64,000 nt of DNA from Kumtagia sp044326205 (lineage in GTDB: Bacteria > Pseudomonadota > Alphaproteobacteria > Rhizobiales > Rhizobiaceae). The notes under the pieces were generated by a model that saw only the letters and a list, made by a program, of their open reading frames with translations, was not told the DNA's origin and made no database searches. Numbering within the stretch: the stretch's first letter is position 1; the number at the start of each line of letters is the position of its first letter. A program made the position numbers and the translations under genes. Location: the NCBI RefSeq assembly GCF_044326205.1, contig NZ_JBIRCY010000003.1, positions 62,001 to 126,000 of the forward strand, in the 5' to 3' direction. Below, piece by piece: positions 9,150 through 19,169 of the stretch.

Positions 9150-10196
9150 CTATTCCGCCAACCTGATCTGCAGTTTCACGTCGGCCGGCCGCGCTTCGAC
9201 CGCGCGGTCGAACGCCACGACCGACTCCTCGAACGGGAAGGTGGCCGAGATCAGCGGCTTCAGATCCACGCGGCCCGAACCCATCAGCGCGATGGCGCGG
9301 TCGTACTGGTGGGCATAGCGGAACACCGTCTCGATGCGGATTTCCCGGGTCGAGGCGGTCGAGACGTCGAACGGGATCGGCGCCACCGGAAGCCCGACCG
9401 CCACCACGACGCCGCCCGGCCGCGGCAGGTCGAGCAGGGTCTCCCAGGCTTTTAGCGACCCGGAGCATTCGAAGACGATGTCGGCGCCCCATCCGTCGGT
9501 CAGGCGCTTCACCTCCTCGCCAAGATTCTTCTCGCGGATGTTGATGGGGATGACGCCTTGATAACCGGCGGCGATGTCGAGTTTGGGCTGGGCGAGGTCG
9601 GCGACGACGGCGCGGGCGCAGCCGCCGGCAAGTGCTGCGATGGCGACCATGGTGCCGATCGGCCCCGCGCCCAGCACGACGGCGGTGTCGCCCGGCGCGA
9701 TCTTCGCCTTGGTGGCTGCTTGCATGCCAACAGCGAAGGGCTCCACCATCGCGCCCTCCGCAAAACTGACATTGTCCGGCAGCTTGAATGTATAGTTGGC
9801 CGGATGCACGACATAGGGCGTCAGCACGCCGTGGATCGGCGGCGTCGCCCAGAACGTCACGGCGGGATCGATGTTGTAAAGGCCGAGCCGGCTCGCGCGC
9901 GAGTTCGGGTCGGGAATGCCGGGCTCCATGCACACGCGGTCGCCGACCTTCAGATGCGTAACGCCTTCGCCAACCGCGACGACGGTTCCGGCGGCCTCGT
10001 GGCCGAGCACCATGGGGGCGTTGACGACGAACGGCCCGATGCGGCCATGCGTGTAATAATGCACGTCGGAGCCACACACCCCGACCGTATGAATCTTGAT
10101 CTTGACCTCGCCGGGGCCGGCCTCCTGCGGCAGATCTATGTCGCGCATCGAAAGCTCGTGCTGGCGTTCGAGGACGAGCGCGCGGACTTTTGCCAT
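9150..10196 (-). CDS. Zinc-type alcohol dehydrogenase, xylitol/sorbitol dehydrogenase-like (MDR)
   Basis: A 348-residue NAD(P)-dependent polyol dehydrogenase of the medium-chain family. Catalytic zinc ligands are visible as GVCGSDVHYY, LGHEAAG and VEPFAVG, and the Rossmann loop as VLGAGPIGTM. The loop that normally holds four structural-zinc cysteines is present but lacks them (EPGIPDPNSRASRLG), a pattern I recall from rhizobial xylitol dehydrogenases. The ATG at 10196 is preferred over upstream in-frame codons because homologues begin near MAKVRALVL. It converges with the FGGY kinase, 15 bases away, and leads into the ThuA-like gene group in the same direction. Confidence 0.85.
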   Translation of the reverse strand: MAKVRALVLERQHELSMRDIDLPQEAGPGEVKIKIHTVGVCGSDVHYYTHGRIGPFVVNAPMVLGHEAAGTVVAVGEGVTHLKVGDRVCMEPGIPDPNSRASRLGLYNIDPAVTFWATPPIHGVLTPYVVHPANYTFKLPDNVSFAEGAMVEPFAVGMQAATKAKIAPGDTAVVLGAGPIGTMVAIAALAGGCARAVVADLAQPKLDIAAGYQGVIPINIREKNLGEEVKRLTDGWGADIVFECSGSLKAWETLLDLPRPGGVVVAVGLPVAPIPFDVSTASTREIRIETVFRYAHQYDRAIALMGSGRVDLKPLISATFPFEESVVAFDRAVEARPADVKLQIRLAE

Positions 10197-10336
10197 TGTT
10201 CCGATCCTTTTCAAATCAAGACGCAGCAAGCGTTCTGTTCGTCGTCTTCGCGATTAAATGCAAGCACTTCGTTGGCGGCGATGAGCGGCAGCATGGGTCG
10301 GCCCCGCCGCCTGTCCCGGGTGGACATCGATCCCGG

Positions 10337-11455
10337 TCAGGCGAAGCTGCCTTCCCTAGCCTGGCACGAGATCGGCTCGGGGCGCGCGCATGTGCTGGCG
10401 ATCGCCACCGCCTTGCGCGACTGCGACGAACGCTCGAAAGCGGTCATGACTTCGAGCGCATGGAAGGCGAGTTCGGCGGAGACACGGTGCGGCCTGCCGG
10501 CGGCGAGCGAATCCACCATCTCGGCCGCACCAAGGCCGCGCAGGCCGGCATAACCCGGCACGCCCTGCGTGTAGGGGTGATCGACGGACACCTCCTGCCA
10601 ATCCGTGTCGCCGGCCCGGAAAATCTCGACTTTTCCTGTGAAATTGTTGGGGTCCGGCGTCACCATCGAGCCTTCCGAGCCATAGATCTCGATCTGGTTG
10701 TGCCGGTGCTTGACCACATCGAAGCTGGTGGCGATCGTGACCGTCGCACCGCTCTCGAACTCCATCACGCCGGTCAGATGCGTTGGAACCTCGACCTTGA
10801 TGATCTCGCCGCGACGCGGCTCTGATTTCACCGTCCGCTCCAAACGCGTGATCTTGGCCGTGCCGAACACCTCGCGCACCGGCCCGAGCAGTGTGATCAG
10901 GTTGGTGACATAATAGGGTCCGACATCCAGCATCGGCCCACCGCCACGATGGTAGAAGAAAGCCGGATTGGGGTGCCAGTGCTCGTGGCCGGGCAGGAGC
11001 AGCATAGCCGCCGCCGAAACTGGTTTTCCAATGGCCCCCTCGTCGAGAAGCCGGCGCGTCAACTGGTGGCCGCCGCCGAGAAAAGTATCCGGCGCGCAGC
11101 CGAGCCTGAGATTGCCGGCCTTGGCAAGGGCCATCAGGTCCTCGGCCTCCTCCATCGAGACGCCGAGCGGCTTTTCCGAATAGACGTGTTTTCCCGCCTG
11201 CAAGGCCGCCTTGCTGATCGGATGGTGCGCGACGGGCGTCGTCAGGTTGATGACCAGCCCGATCTCGGGGTCGTCGAGCATTTTGCTCAACGACACGGCT
11301 TGCAGCCCGAATTTCTCGGCAAGCTTGCCGGCCGCTTCCTCGCTCATGTCGTGGATCGACTTCACCTCGAAGCCGAAGATTTTCTGCAGCGTGGCGACAT
11401 AGGTGGCGCTGATGTTGCCCGCACCGACGATGCCGACCTTCATGGAAGTGCTCAT
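10337..11455 (-). CDS. Gfo/Idh/MocA-family oxidoreductase
   Basis: A 372-residue NAD(P)-dependent oxidoreductase. The N-terminal Rossmann motif GIVGAGNISATY is at residues 7-18 and the family lysine is in the YSEKPLGVSMEEA motif near residue 95. The C-terminal alpha/beta domain carries DVGPYYVTNL near residue 180. Members oxidise sugar or cyclitol hydroxyls, including C3 of glucosides. The ATG at 11455 overlaps the TGA of the upstream isomerase gene by one base. Its neighbours, a ThuA-like protein and a TIM-barrel isomerase, suggest a role like ThuB in making or breaking a 3-keto sugar; this is inference. Confidence 0.87.
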   Translation of the reverse strand: MSTSMKVGIVGAGNISATYVATLQKIFGFEVKSIHDMSEEAAGKLAEKFGLQAVSLSKMLDDPEIGLVINLTTPVAHHPISKAALQAGKHVYSEKPLGVSMEEAEDLMALAKAGNLRLGCAPDTFLGGGHQLTRRLLDEGAIGKPVSAAAMLLLPGHEHWHPNPAFFYHRGGGPMLDVGPYYVTNLITLLGPVREVFGTAKITRLERTVKSEPRRGEIIKVEVPTHLTGVMEFESGATVTIATSFDVVKHRHNQIEIYGSEGSMVTPDPNNFTGKVEIFRAGDTDWQEVSVDHPYTQGVPGYAGLRGLGAAEMVDSLAAGRPHRVSAELAFHALEVMTAFERSSQSRKAVAIASTCARPEPISCQAREGSFA

Positions 11456-12399
11456 CACAAAATCCTGTTCTGCTGGATGGAAATGCCGAGTTCGGCGGCG
11501 CGCTCGCCGAGATAGGCCATGCCCAGCCGCATCTCGCCGTCGAATTCGGGTGTGGCCTCGCGAAAATGCGTCCAGTGCGAAGCGCCTGGCGCGTCTTCGA
11601 GTTCGAGCGTGATCGGGCCGGCATAGCCGATGGTATCGAGAGCGGCGAAGATCGCCTTCCAGTCGATCTTGCCCCTACCCGGCCGCCAATGGGCGTTGGT
11701 GTGGCCTTCATTGTCGGAGAAATGCGTGTTGTAAATGCGCTCTCCCAGCGCCAGCACGACATAGTGCGGCATGTCGCCGGCAGGGAAAATGTGGCTCGGG
11801 TCAAAATTGAAGCCGAGATTTTGCGCGCCCGTTCGCTCGATCAGCCTCAGCATGCCCTGCCCCGAACTCACCCAGCGATAGGGATGCGGTTCGATGGCGA
11901 CGCGGATGCCCGCGCCAGCAGCGATCTCGCAGGCGCCTGCAAAAGCGCCGACCACGACTTCATACTCCGCCGCCCAGTCCCATTGCGGCTCGACCCGCGC
12001 CGTCCATTCCTGCGAGGTCGGCCGCTGCAGGATCGGCCTGATGTCGGAACAGAACGGATAGGGCGTCATGGACGTGACGATCGGCGAGCCGAGTTCCGCG
12101 ACGACTTCGATGCCGCGTTTGAACAGTTCGAGATCGGCACGCGAGGTCGCGGCATCGGCGTCGCGGCTGAACGGCACGTTGCAGAAGACGTTGGTGAGCT
12201 TGAGCCCCTCGCTGTCAGCCAGGCTCTTCAATTCCCGGATTTTCTCCGGCGTGTAATAGGCGAGCGTATCGGCCGACCATATCGGCAGCTCGAAACCCTT
12301 GCAGCCGGTCCGTGCGAGCCGGCGCAGTGCGTCCTCGTAGGGCGGATTCCAGTCGAAGGTCCAGATCGTGGACCCGAAGAACAATGGACCGACGGCCAA
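11455..12399 (-). CDS. Sugar phosphate isomerase/epimerase family TIM-barrel protein
   Basis: A 314-residue xylose-isomerase-like TIM-barrel enzyme (AP_endonuc_2 fold). Metal-ligand segments are visible: VAIEPHPYRW with its glutamate near residue 160, GFNFDPSHIF near residue 190, NTHFSDNEGHTN near residue 218 and TLELEDAP near residue 265. The start is a TTG at 12399 with GGGAGG five bases upstream, and no better ATG is in the right place. It is translationally coupled to the Gfo/Idh/MocA gene. It probably isomerises, epimerises or dehydrates a sugar intermediate in the same pathway. Confidence 0.86.
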   Translation of the reverse strand: MAVGPLFFGSTIWTFDWNPPYEDALRRLARTGCKGFELPIWSADTLAYYTPEKIRELKSLADSEGLKLTNVFCNVPFSRDADAATSRADLELFKRGIEVVAELGSPIVTSMTPYPFCSDIRPILQRPTSQEWTARVEPQWDWAAEYEVVVGAFAGACEIAAGAGIRVAIEPHPYRWVSSGQGMLRLIERTGAQNLGFNFDPSHIFPAGDMPHYVVLALGERIYNTHFSDNEGHTNAHWRPGRGKIDWKAIFAALDTIGYAGPITLELEDAPGASHWTHFREATPEFDGEMRLGMAYLGERAAELGISIQQNRIL

Positions 12400-12453
12400 T
12401 TCGCCCTCCCGTGCGATGTTCTGAAGTCAATGTCCGGATCGCGGCATCCGCGC

Positions 12454-13095
12454 TCAACGCGCCGCCCAGTTCATCCCCCGCCGCAGGATGGTGCGCATTT
12501 CGGGAACCGCAAATTCCGAGGCCTGATGGCCAAGCGACGAGTAAAACACCCTGCCCTTCCCGTATTTCCGCCTCCAGACGACGGGCATGACCACTCCGTC
12601 GATCCACCAGGCGTGGTCGCCGGAAAAGGTCGTCGTCGCCAGCACCTCGTTGGAAGGATCGGCGTGCAGATAATATTGCTCGGAGCGGTAGGCGAAGCTG
12701 GAAATGCCGTCCATCACCGGGTCGTCCGGCCTTATCACATCGACGCGATAGTCGATGATGTCGCCGGGATGCGCCACCCACTGTCCGCCGACCATGAAGT
12801 GGTATTGCACGCAATCGCGGAAGGAATCGGCCATGCCACCATGATGGCCAGCGAGCCCGACGCCGCTTTCGACGGCTGCGGCGAGATTGATTGCCTCCTG
12901 TTTCTCGATCTTCGACATGGTGATGATCGGGACGATGAGGCTGAATTCGTGAAGAGAAGGATCGGCGAATACCGCAGTCGTGTTCGCCACATTCACGGAG
13001 AAGCCATCCTCGGTGAGCCAGCCCTCGATAATGTGGGCACACTTTTCGGGATCGTGACCTTCCCATCCGCCCCAGACGATCAGTGCCTTGCGCAT
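12454..13095 (-). CDS. ThuA-like domain protein
   Basis: A 213-residue protein of the ThuA-like (class I glutamine-amidotransferase-like) family, named for trehalose utilisation in rhizobia. It begins with KALIVWGGWEGHDPE and contains the conserved AGHHGGMADSF segment near residue 80 and FYSSLGHQASEF near residue 190. ThuA-family proteins act with Gfo/Idh/MocA enzymes in 3-keto-disaccharide metabolism. The ATG has an AAGGAGGAG ribosome site. It sits between the LacI regulator and the isomerase in one direction. Confidence 0.88.
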   Translation of the reverse strand: MRKALIVWGGWEGHDPEKCAHIIEGWLTEDGFSVNVANTTAVFADPSLHEFSLIVPIITMSKIEKQEAINLAAAVESGVGLAGHHGGMADSFRDCVQYHFMVGGQWVAHPGDIIDYRVDVIRPDDPVMDGISSFAYRSEQYYLHADPSNEVLATTTFSGDHAWWIDGVVMPVVWRRKYGKGRVFYSSLGHQASEFAVPEMRTILRRGMNWAAR

Positions 13096-13144
13096 GTCAA
13101 ACTCCTCCTTGGGGCGTCATTCCCACCACGATCGAGGCCCTGGC

Positions 13145-14149
13145 TCAACTGGATTGGCGAACCACGATCTCGGGATCGATCAATGTCACGATGGGCGCCG
13201 GGGGCGACGTCTTGCCGATCAGCGACAAGATTCGGTCGACCGCGTGGCGGCTGACCTCGGCGGCGGCATAGTCGATCGAGGTCATCGGCACCGAACTGAA
13301 ATCCGCCGCCTCGGTGTTGTCGTAGCCGACGATGGCAAGATCACCCGGCACCGAAACACCCTGCTCGCGGCACCAGCGCAGCACGCCGATGGCGAGTGAG
13401 TCGGTCGTTGCGAACAGCGCCGTCGGGCGCCATTCGGCTTTCATCGCCTCGCCGATCGCGCGAAAACCATCGGTCGCGGTATGGCCGTCCGGTTTGATGA
13501 CGATGAGCGCCTCCGCGGGGAGCCCCGCCTCGGCGATGGCGCGCACCGCTCCGTCATGCTTCTCGCTGTTGCGAACCAGTTGCGCCGCATCGAGCATGGC
13601 GATGCGCCGGTGGCCGCGTTCGATCAGATGCCGGACGGCCTTGTAGGCGCCGCTGCGGTCGTCGATCGCCACCACGTCGAGCCCGGCGAAGGGTATGTCG
13701 GCAAGCACCAGCGCCGGATAGCCGGCCTGCCGCACCGCTCTGATATGGTCGAGCCGGTTGTGGTTGGTCGGATAGATCAGGATGCCGTCGACCTGGCGCG
13801 ACCGGAACACGTCCAGCGCGCTGACTTCCTTCGAAGAGTCGTGGTCGCTGGCCGCCAGCATCAGCGCGTAGCCGCGCTGCGCAAGTTCCTTTTCGAGAAA
13901 CCTGGAGACCAGCGTCAGCGTCGGGTTCATGATGTCGGTCAGGATCAGCCCGATCGTGCGGGTTTCGCGGCTGACCAGCGCCTGGGCGATGGTGTTCGGG
14001 AAATAGTTAAGGCTGCGCGCCGCCGACTGGATGCGGTCACGCGTTTCCTCGGGAATGCGCGGGGAACCACGCAGCGCCAGCGAGACGGTATTCGCCGAAT
14101 AGCCCGTGGTGACTGCGATATCTTTCAATCGGGTGCGGGTGTTCTGCAA
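13145..14149 (-). CDS. LacI-family transcriptional regulator
   Basis: A LacI-type repressor with an N-terminal helix-turn-helix (LKDIAVTTGYSANTVSLALRG) and a periplasmic-binding-protein-like effector domain ending in the usual TSIDYAAAEVSR region. The start is uncertain. The first plausible start outside the upstream VOC gene is the TTG at 14149, giving 334 residues; an ATG at 14302 lies inside the VOC gene and adds a tail unlike LacI proteins. It is encoded among the sugar-enzyme genes and divergent from a full sugar ABC importer. Two matching inverted repeats at 14764-14808 are good candidates for its operators. Confidence 0.85.
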   Translation of the reverse strand: MQNTRTRLKDIAVTTGYSANTVSLALRGSPRIPEETRDRIQSAARSLNYFPNTIAQALVSRETRTIGLILTDIMNPTLTLVSRFLEKELAQRGYALMLAASDHDSSKEVSALDVFRSRQVDGILIYPTNHNRLDHIRAVRQAGYPALVLADIPFAGLDVVAIDDRSGAYKAVRHLIERGHRRIAMLDAAQLVRNSEKHDGAVRAIAEAGLPAEALIVIKPDGHTATDGFRAIGEAMKAEWRPTALFATTDSLAIGVLRWCREQGVSVPGDLAIVGYDNTEAADFSSVPMTSIDYAAAEVSRHAVDRILSLIGKTSPPAPIVTLIDPEIVVRQSS

Positions 14150-14190
14150 GTCTGCGCCGTCTTGGCCGTTCGGGTCCGGGATAGCCGCCT

Positions 14191-14640
14191 CTAGGCCGGC
14201 AGCAGCCCCTGTTCGCGCAAGCGCTTCAAGCCGCGATATTGTAGGCAATCGGGATGCATTTCCATCAGTTCGATACGGTTGCCGTCGGGATCCTCGATCC
14301 ACGCCTGCCGGTTGCCATCGGCGCCAAGCTTGATCTGTGCGGTCAGAGCCACGCCCTTGGCCTCGACCTCGGGACAGAAGGTGTCGAGGTTGTCGATCAT
14401 CAGGCAGAGGTGGTTGACGCCGTTGGCGTTCCAGCTGGGCGCCCGGTCGTTCTCCGCGCCCGGAAAAATCTCCAGATACACATCGTCGGTGATCCTGAGA
14501 TAGACCAGCCAGACGCTGCCGTCGTCCTTGTTGAGCCGCAGCATTTCCGGAAAGCCGAGCTTGCCCGAATAGAAGGCCAGGCTTGCATCGAGATCCTTCA
14601 CCTTCAGGGCGGCGTGGCCGAACCCGTTGATACCCTTCAT
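14191..14640 (-). CDS. VOC (glyoxalase/dioxygenase-fold) family protein
   Basis: A 149-residue metal-dependent protein of the vicinal-oxygen-chelate fold, with paired beta-alpha-beta-beta-beta modules. The first starts at GHAALKVKDLDASLAFY and the second at NHLCLMIDNLDTF, ending in the typical DPDGNRIELMEM segment. Members include glyoxalases, epimerases and ring dioxygenases; the reaction here is unknown. The ATG at 14640 is supported by GGAG seven bases upstream. It is the first gene of the leftward sugar-enzyme group, so it may act on a keto- or aldehyde-sugar intermediate. Confidence 0.83.
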   Translation of the reverse strand: MKGINGFGHAALKVKDLDASLAFYSGKLGFPEMLRLNKDDGSVWLVYLRITDDVYLEIFPGAENDRAPSWNANGVNHLCLMIDNLDTFCPEVEAKGVALTAQIKLGADGNRQAWIEDPDGNRIELMEMHPDCLQYRGLKRLREQGLLPA

Positions 14641-14763
14641 GGCTTTCTCCTTCCCGGTGTTTCCAAGCGTATGATCGCTAATACGGAATTGCGCCAAAGT
14701 GGTGGGTTTGTCAATCTATCGGCTTCCAACGCTCGCTTGCCATTTGCGATGACCAGGCATCCT

Positions 14764-14808
14764 GTTCAAATATGAACTCGTTGTCCTACAAGGGTTCAGC
14801 ATATGAAC
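14764..14808. promoter_or_regulatory. Tandem GTTCA/TGAAC operators in a divergent promoter region
   Basis: Two inverted repeats, GTTCA-AATA-TGAAC at 14764-14777 and GTTCA-GCATA-TGAAC at 14794-14808, lie between the leftward VOC gene and the rightward ABC operon. Their centres are about 30 bases apart, on one face of the helix. Repeats of this kind suit the LacI-family regulator encoded at 13.1-14.1 kb. The rest of the 264-base gap shows no gene. Confidence 0.55.
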
Positions 14809-14904
14809 TGGCGATTGACTCGCTCTCGGCTACATGATTGGTTTATCGATAATACGGCGGACCGGCCGCGGTTCACGAAGGGATGCCTTCGAGGGAGGAA
14901 CCAG

Positions 14905-15801
14905 ATGGCGTTCAGGTGGAGCAGGCTCTCCCCGCAGCTTGCGCTCGTTCCGGCCGTGACGGTCACGCTGGTGGCCTTCGCGGGCGCCATCGGCTGGACG
15001 ATCTACATGTCGTTCACCCGCTCCCGGCGCTTCCCCGAATACGCGATCGACCCGGAACTCTGGTGGCGCCAATACGAGCGGCTGTTCGCCAACGCCGCCT
15101 GGGCGACCTCGCTGAAGAACCTCGTCATTCTGGCGATCGGCAGTGCGCTGGCCATCGTGTTCGGCTTCGTGCTTGCGGCGATGATCGAGAAGGAGAAGCG
15201 CGGCGAAGGATTTTTCCGGACGATCTTCCTCTACCCGCTCGCCGTGTCGCTGATCGTCACCGGCATCGTCTGGCGCTGGATGTTCAATCCGTCGCTCGGC
15301 ATCGAAAACTTCCTGCACGGGCTCGGCTGGGAAAGCGCTGGCTTTAACTGGCTGGCGGACCCGGCGACGGCGATCTACGGCATCATCCTCGCCTCGATCT
15401 GGCACGGGCTGGGTTTCTACATGGCGCTGATGCTGGCCGGGCTGAAATCGATCAACCCCGAGATCTGGAGCGCGGCGAAACTCGACGGCGTCAGCTTCTG
15501 GCGCCTCTATGTCGAGATCATCATCCCGATGATGAAGTTCACCTTTCTCACCTGCGCCATCCTGCTGTCGCTGGGCGTGGTCAAGACCTACGACATCGTG
15601 CTGGCGATGACCAATGGCGGGCCGGGGACATCCACCTGGACGCCGGCCTATTTCACCATCAATGCCTATTCGACGCGCAGCAATATCGGCTACGCCTCAG
15701 CGGCGGCCGTGATCATGCTCTTGATCACCGCGGCGATCTTCCTGCCACTGGTGCTGCTCACCGCCTGGCAGGCGAGCCGGCGCGAGGCAACTGCCCGATG
15801 A
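14905..15801 (+). CDS. ABC transporter permease, MalF type
   Basis: Inner-membrane permease of a CUT1-type sugar importer, 298 residues from the ATG at 14905. That start is chosen because GGGAGGAAC lies just before it; the frame is open upstream to 14803, but that stretch overlaps the operator region. The EAA loop is near residues 188-205 (PEIWSAAKLDGVSFW), between the fourth and fifth membrane segments. It overlaps the next permease by four bases (ATGA). It belongs to a full importer operon that is divergent from LacI/ThuA-type sugar genes. Confidence 0.92.
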   Translation: MAFRWSRLSPQLALVPAVTVTLVAFAGAIGWTIYMSFTRSRRFPEYAIDPELWWRQYERLFANAAWATSLKNLVILAIGSALAIVFGFVLAAMIEKEKRGEGFFRTIFLYPLAVSLIVTGIVWRWMFNPSLGIENFLHGLGWESAGFNWLADPATAIYGIILASIWHGLGFYMALMLAGLKSINPEIWSAAKLDGVSFWRLYVEIIIPMMKFTFLTCAILLSLGVVKTYDIVLAMTNGGPGTSTWTPAYFTINAYSTRSNIGYASAAAVIMLLITAAIFLPLVLLTAWQASRREATAR

Positions 15802-16721
15802 GCGCCCTCGCCTGGGATACCGCGACGCCCGCTGCCAGGCCGGCGACGCGCGCCTATCCGCGCAGGCGCCGCAGGATCAGGGGATCGTCGATCGCCATCC
15901 TGGTGTTTCTGTCCATGTGCGCCGCGTTCGTGGCGGTGCCGCTCTACGTGCTGATCGTCACCTCGTTCAAGACGATGGACCAGATCGCGCTCGGCGACAT
16001 CTTCTCACTGCCTACGGTGTGGACGCTGGAGGGCTGGTGGAAGGCCTGGGCGGAAGTCTGCTCCGGCATGACCTGCGAGGGTGTCAGCCACGGCTTCTTC
16101 ACCTCGCTTGCCATCCTGTTCCCGAGCCTGTTCCTGTCGATCGCGCTTTCGTCCGTGACCGGCTACGCGCTGGCGCTGTGGAACGTCCGCTGGGCGAACA
16201 GTTTCCTGTTCATCCTCTTCCTGTGCGCTTTCGTGCCGTTCCAGATCATCATGATCCCACTGGTGGTGATGACCGCCACGCTCGGCATCTTCGGCACGAT
16301 CTGGGCAATAGCGATCGTCCACGCCGTGCTGGCAATGCCGCTGCTGACGCTGATCTTCCGCAATTTCTACAAGGACGTGCCGGCCGAGATCATCAATGCC
16401 GCGATCATGGATTCCGGCAGCTTCTGGCGGATCTTCTTCGAGATCATCCTGCCGATGTCCGGCAACATCATGATCGTCGTGCTGATCCTGATGATCACCA
16501 GCGTCTGGAACGACTTTCTGATCGGGCTGACCTTCGGCGGCCTCGGCACGCAGCCGATGACCGTGATCCTGGCCAACACCGTCATCACCGAGCGCGGCGC
16601 GGTTCACTACAACGTCGACATGGCCGCCGCCCTTCTCACCGCCATCCCGCCGCTCGTCGTGTATTTCGGCCTCGGAAAATTCTTCGTCCAGGGCATCACC
16701 GCGGGCGCGATCAAAGGATAG
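15798..16721 (+). CDS. ABC transporter permease, MalG type
   Basis: Second permease of the importer, 307 residues, six membrane segments. A basic N-terminal stretch (RRRRRIRG) precedes the first segment. The EAA loop is near residues 195-215 (PAEIINAAIMDSGSFW). The start overlaps the stop of the MalF-type gene, so the two are coupled. A roughly 35-residue periplasmic loop containing two cysteines (VCSGMTCEG) lies between the first two segments, slightly unusual for the family. Confidence 0.92.
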   Translation: MSALAWDTATPAARPATRAYPRRRRRIRGSSIAILVFLSMCAAFVAVPLYVLIVTSFKTMDQIALGDIFSLPTVWTLEGWWKAWAEVCSGMTCEGVSHGFFTSLAILFPSLFLSIALSSVTGYALALWNVRWANSFLFILFLCAFVPFQIIMIPLVVMTATLGIFGTIWAIAIVHAVLAMPLLTLIFRNFYKDVPAEIINAAIMDSGSFWRIFFEIILPMSGNIMIVVLILMITSVWNDFLIGLTFGGLGTQPMTVILANTVITERGAVHYNVDMAAALLTAIPPLVVYFGLGKFFVQGITAGAIKG

Positions 16722-16724
16722 CCA

Positions 16725-17828
<1,104 letters not shown>

Positions 17829-17854
17829 GCAAACAAACAATCAGGGAGGAAATG

Positions 17855-19105
17855 ATGCTCAACAGGACTCTGACCGCCTTCGGACTGGCCTTGACGATCT
17901 CCGCCTCGCCCTTCGCGACGGCCGGCGCCACGGAACTGAAACTCTTCCACACATGGTCAAACGAGAGCGAGATCGGCGCGCTGAACGTGATCGTCAAGGA
18001 GTTCGAATCGCGCGGCAACACGATCACCGAGATGTCGGTGCCGCATGAGCAGGCGGGGTCCAGCCCGCTGGTCAGCCTGATCGTCGCCGGCACGCCGCCG
18101 AACGTGTTCATCAACTCCGAGCCGAGCCTCTACCGCGACCTCAGCAAGCGTGGACTCGGCCAGCCGCTCGACGCCACCTTTAACGAAATCGGCGCCACGC
18201 CGAATTTCCCGGAAACCGTGCTGAGGTCGATCACAGTCGACGGCGAGATCCGCAAGATACCGACCGGCGTGCATATCGACGGCATGATTTACTACAACAA
18301 GCACGTCGCCGAGCAGGCTGGCGTCGACCCGACCAAATGGACGTCGCTCGACGAGATGTTCGCCGACATGGAGAAGGTGCAGAAGGCCGGCTTCACCTTC
18401 ATCGGCATGGGCGGCAACACCTTTCAGGCCGGCTATCTCTTCCACGCGCTGGTCGCGGCGGTCGCCGGTCCCGACATCTACAACCGTTTCTACCAGGAGA
18501 AGCCCGACGAGACCGTGTTCGACGAAAAGGGCCTGCGCGACGCGATCGACGTGTTCCGCAAGATCACCAATCAAGCCGACCCGGGCTGGGTGAACCGCCA
18601 ATGGAACGAGACCACCAACACCGTGATCGCCGGCAAGACGCTCATGCAGATCCACGGCGACTGGATGAAGGGGCAGTGGCTCGCCAACAAGAAGGTGCTC
18701 GGCGAGGATTTTGCCTGCGTCAACATCCCCGGCACGAAAGCTTTGTCGGTTACGGTGGATGCGTTCGGCATATTGGGCGGCGTTCCGGAAGACCAACTCA
18801 AGGCCGAGCTCGAATTCGCCAAGATCGTCGTCGACCCGAAGATCAACGCCGAATTCGCTTCCATCAAGGGATCGAGCCCGGTACGGCTTGACGTTCCCTC
18901 CGACAAGTTGGACGCCTGCAATCAACTTGTGCTGGAGTCGTTGAAGAAGCCCGGCTTCAGCGTCCAGAATCCGTTCAACATTTCCGATCCGGATTGGCAG
19001 AACTCAGTCTGGAATACGATGTACACGTTTCAGGGCGATCCGGACATGACGCCGGACGACGTCATCGAGGCGTTCAAGTCCGAATACGCCGCGATCTTTC
19101 CATAG
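17855..19105 (+). CDS. ABC transporter substrate-binding protein, sugar type
   Basis: Periplasmic binding protein, 416 residues, last gene of the four-gene importer. A Sec signal peptide ends near residue 26 (ATAGATE), and the mature protein starts with the usual LKLFHTWS strand. Two ATGs are adjacent; the second (17855) has the better spacing from GGAGG. Having the binding-protein gene last is less common than having it first. The ligand is unknown; a glycoside handled by the divergent ThuA/Gfo-type enzymes is the best inference. Confidence 0.9.
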   Translation: MLNRTLTAFGLALTISASPFATAGATELKLFHTWSNESEIGALNVIVKEFESRGNTITEMSVPHEQAGSSPLVSLIVAGTPPNVFINSEPSLYRDLSKRGLGQPLDATFNEIGATPNFPETVLRSITVDGEIRKIPTGVHIDGMIYYNKHVAEQAGVDPTKWTSLDEMFADMEKVQKAGFTFIGMGGNTFQAGYLFHALVAAVAGPDIYNRFYQEKPDETVFDEKGLRDAIDVFRKITNQADPGWVNRQWNETTNTVIAGKTLMQIHGDWMKGQWLANKKVLGEDFACVNIPGTKALSVTVDAFGILGGVPEDQLKAELEFAKIVVDPKINAEFASIKGSSPVRLDVPSDKLDACNQLVLESLKKPGFSVQNPFNISDPDWQNSVWNTMYTFQGDPDMTPDDVIEAFKSEYAAIFP

Positions 19106-19117
19106 GCGCGGCATTCC

Positions 19118-19131
19118 GGGGCGGGCGCCCC
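19118..19131. terminator. Short GC hairpin between convergent genes
   Basis: GGGGC-GGGC-GCCCC forms a five-pair hairpin between the binding-protein gene and the convergent flavin-reductase gene. There is no T-run after it on either strand, so it is at best a weak terminator. Confidence 0.25.
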
Positions 19132-19169
19132 CAGGCTGCCTGATCGAGGAAGCCGCTCGCCGCGGTCGT

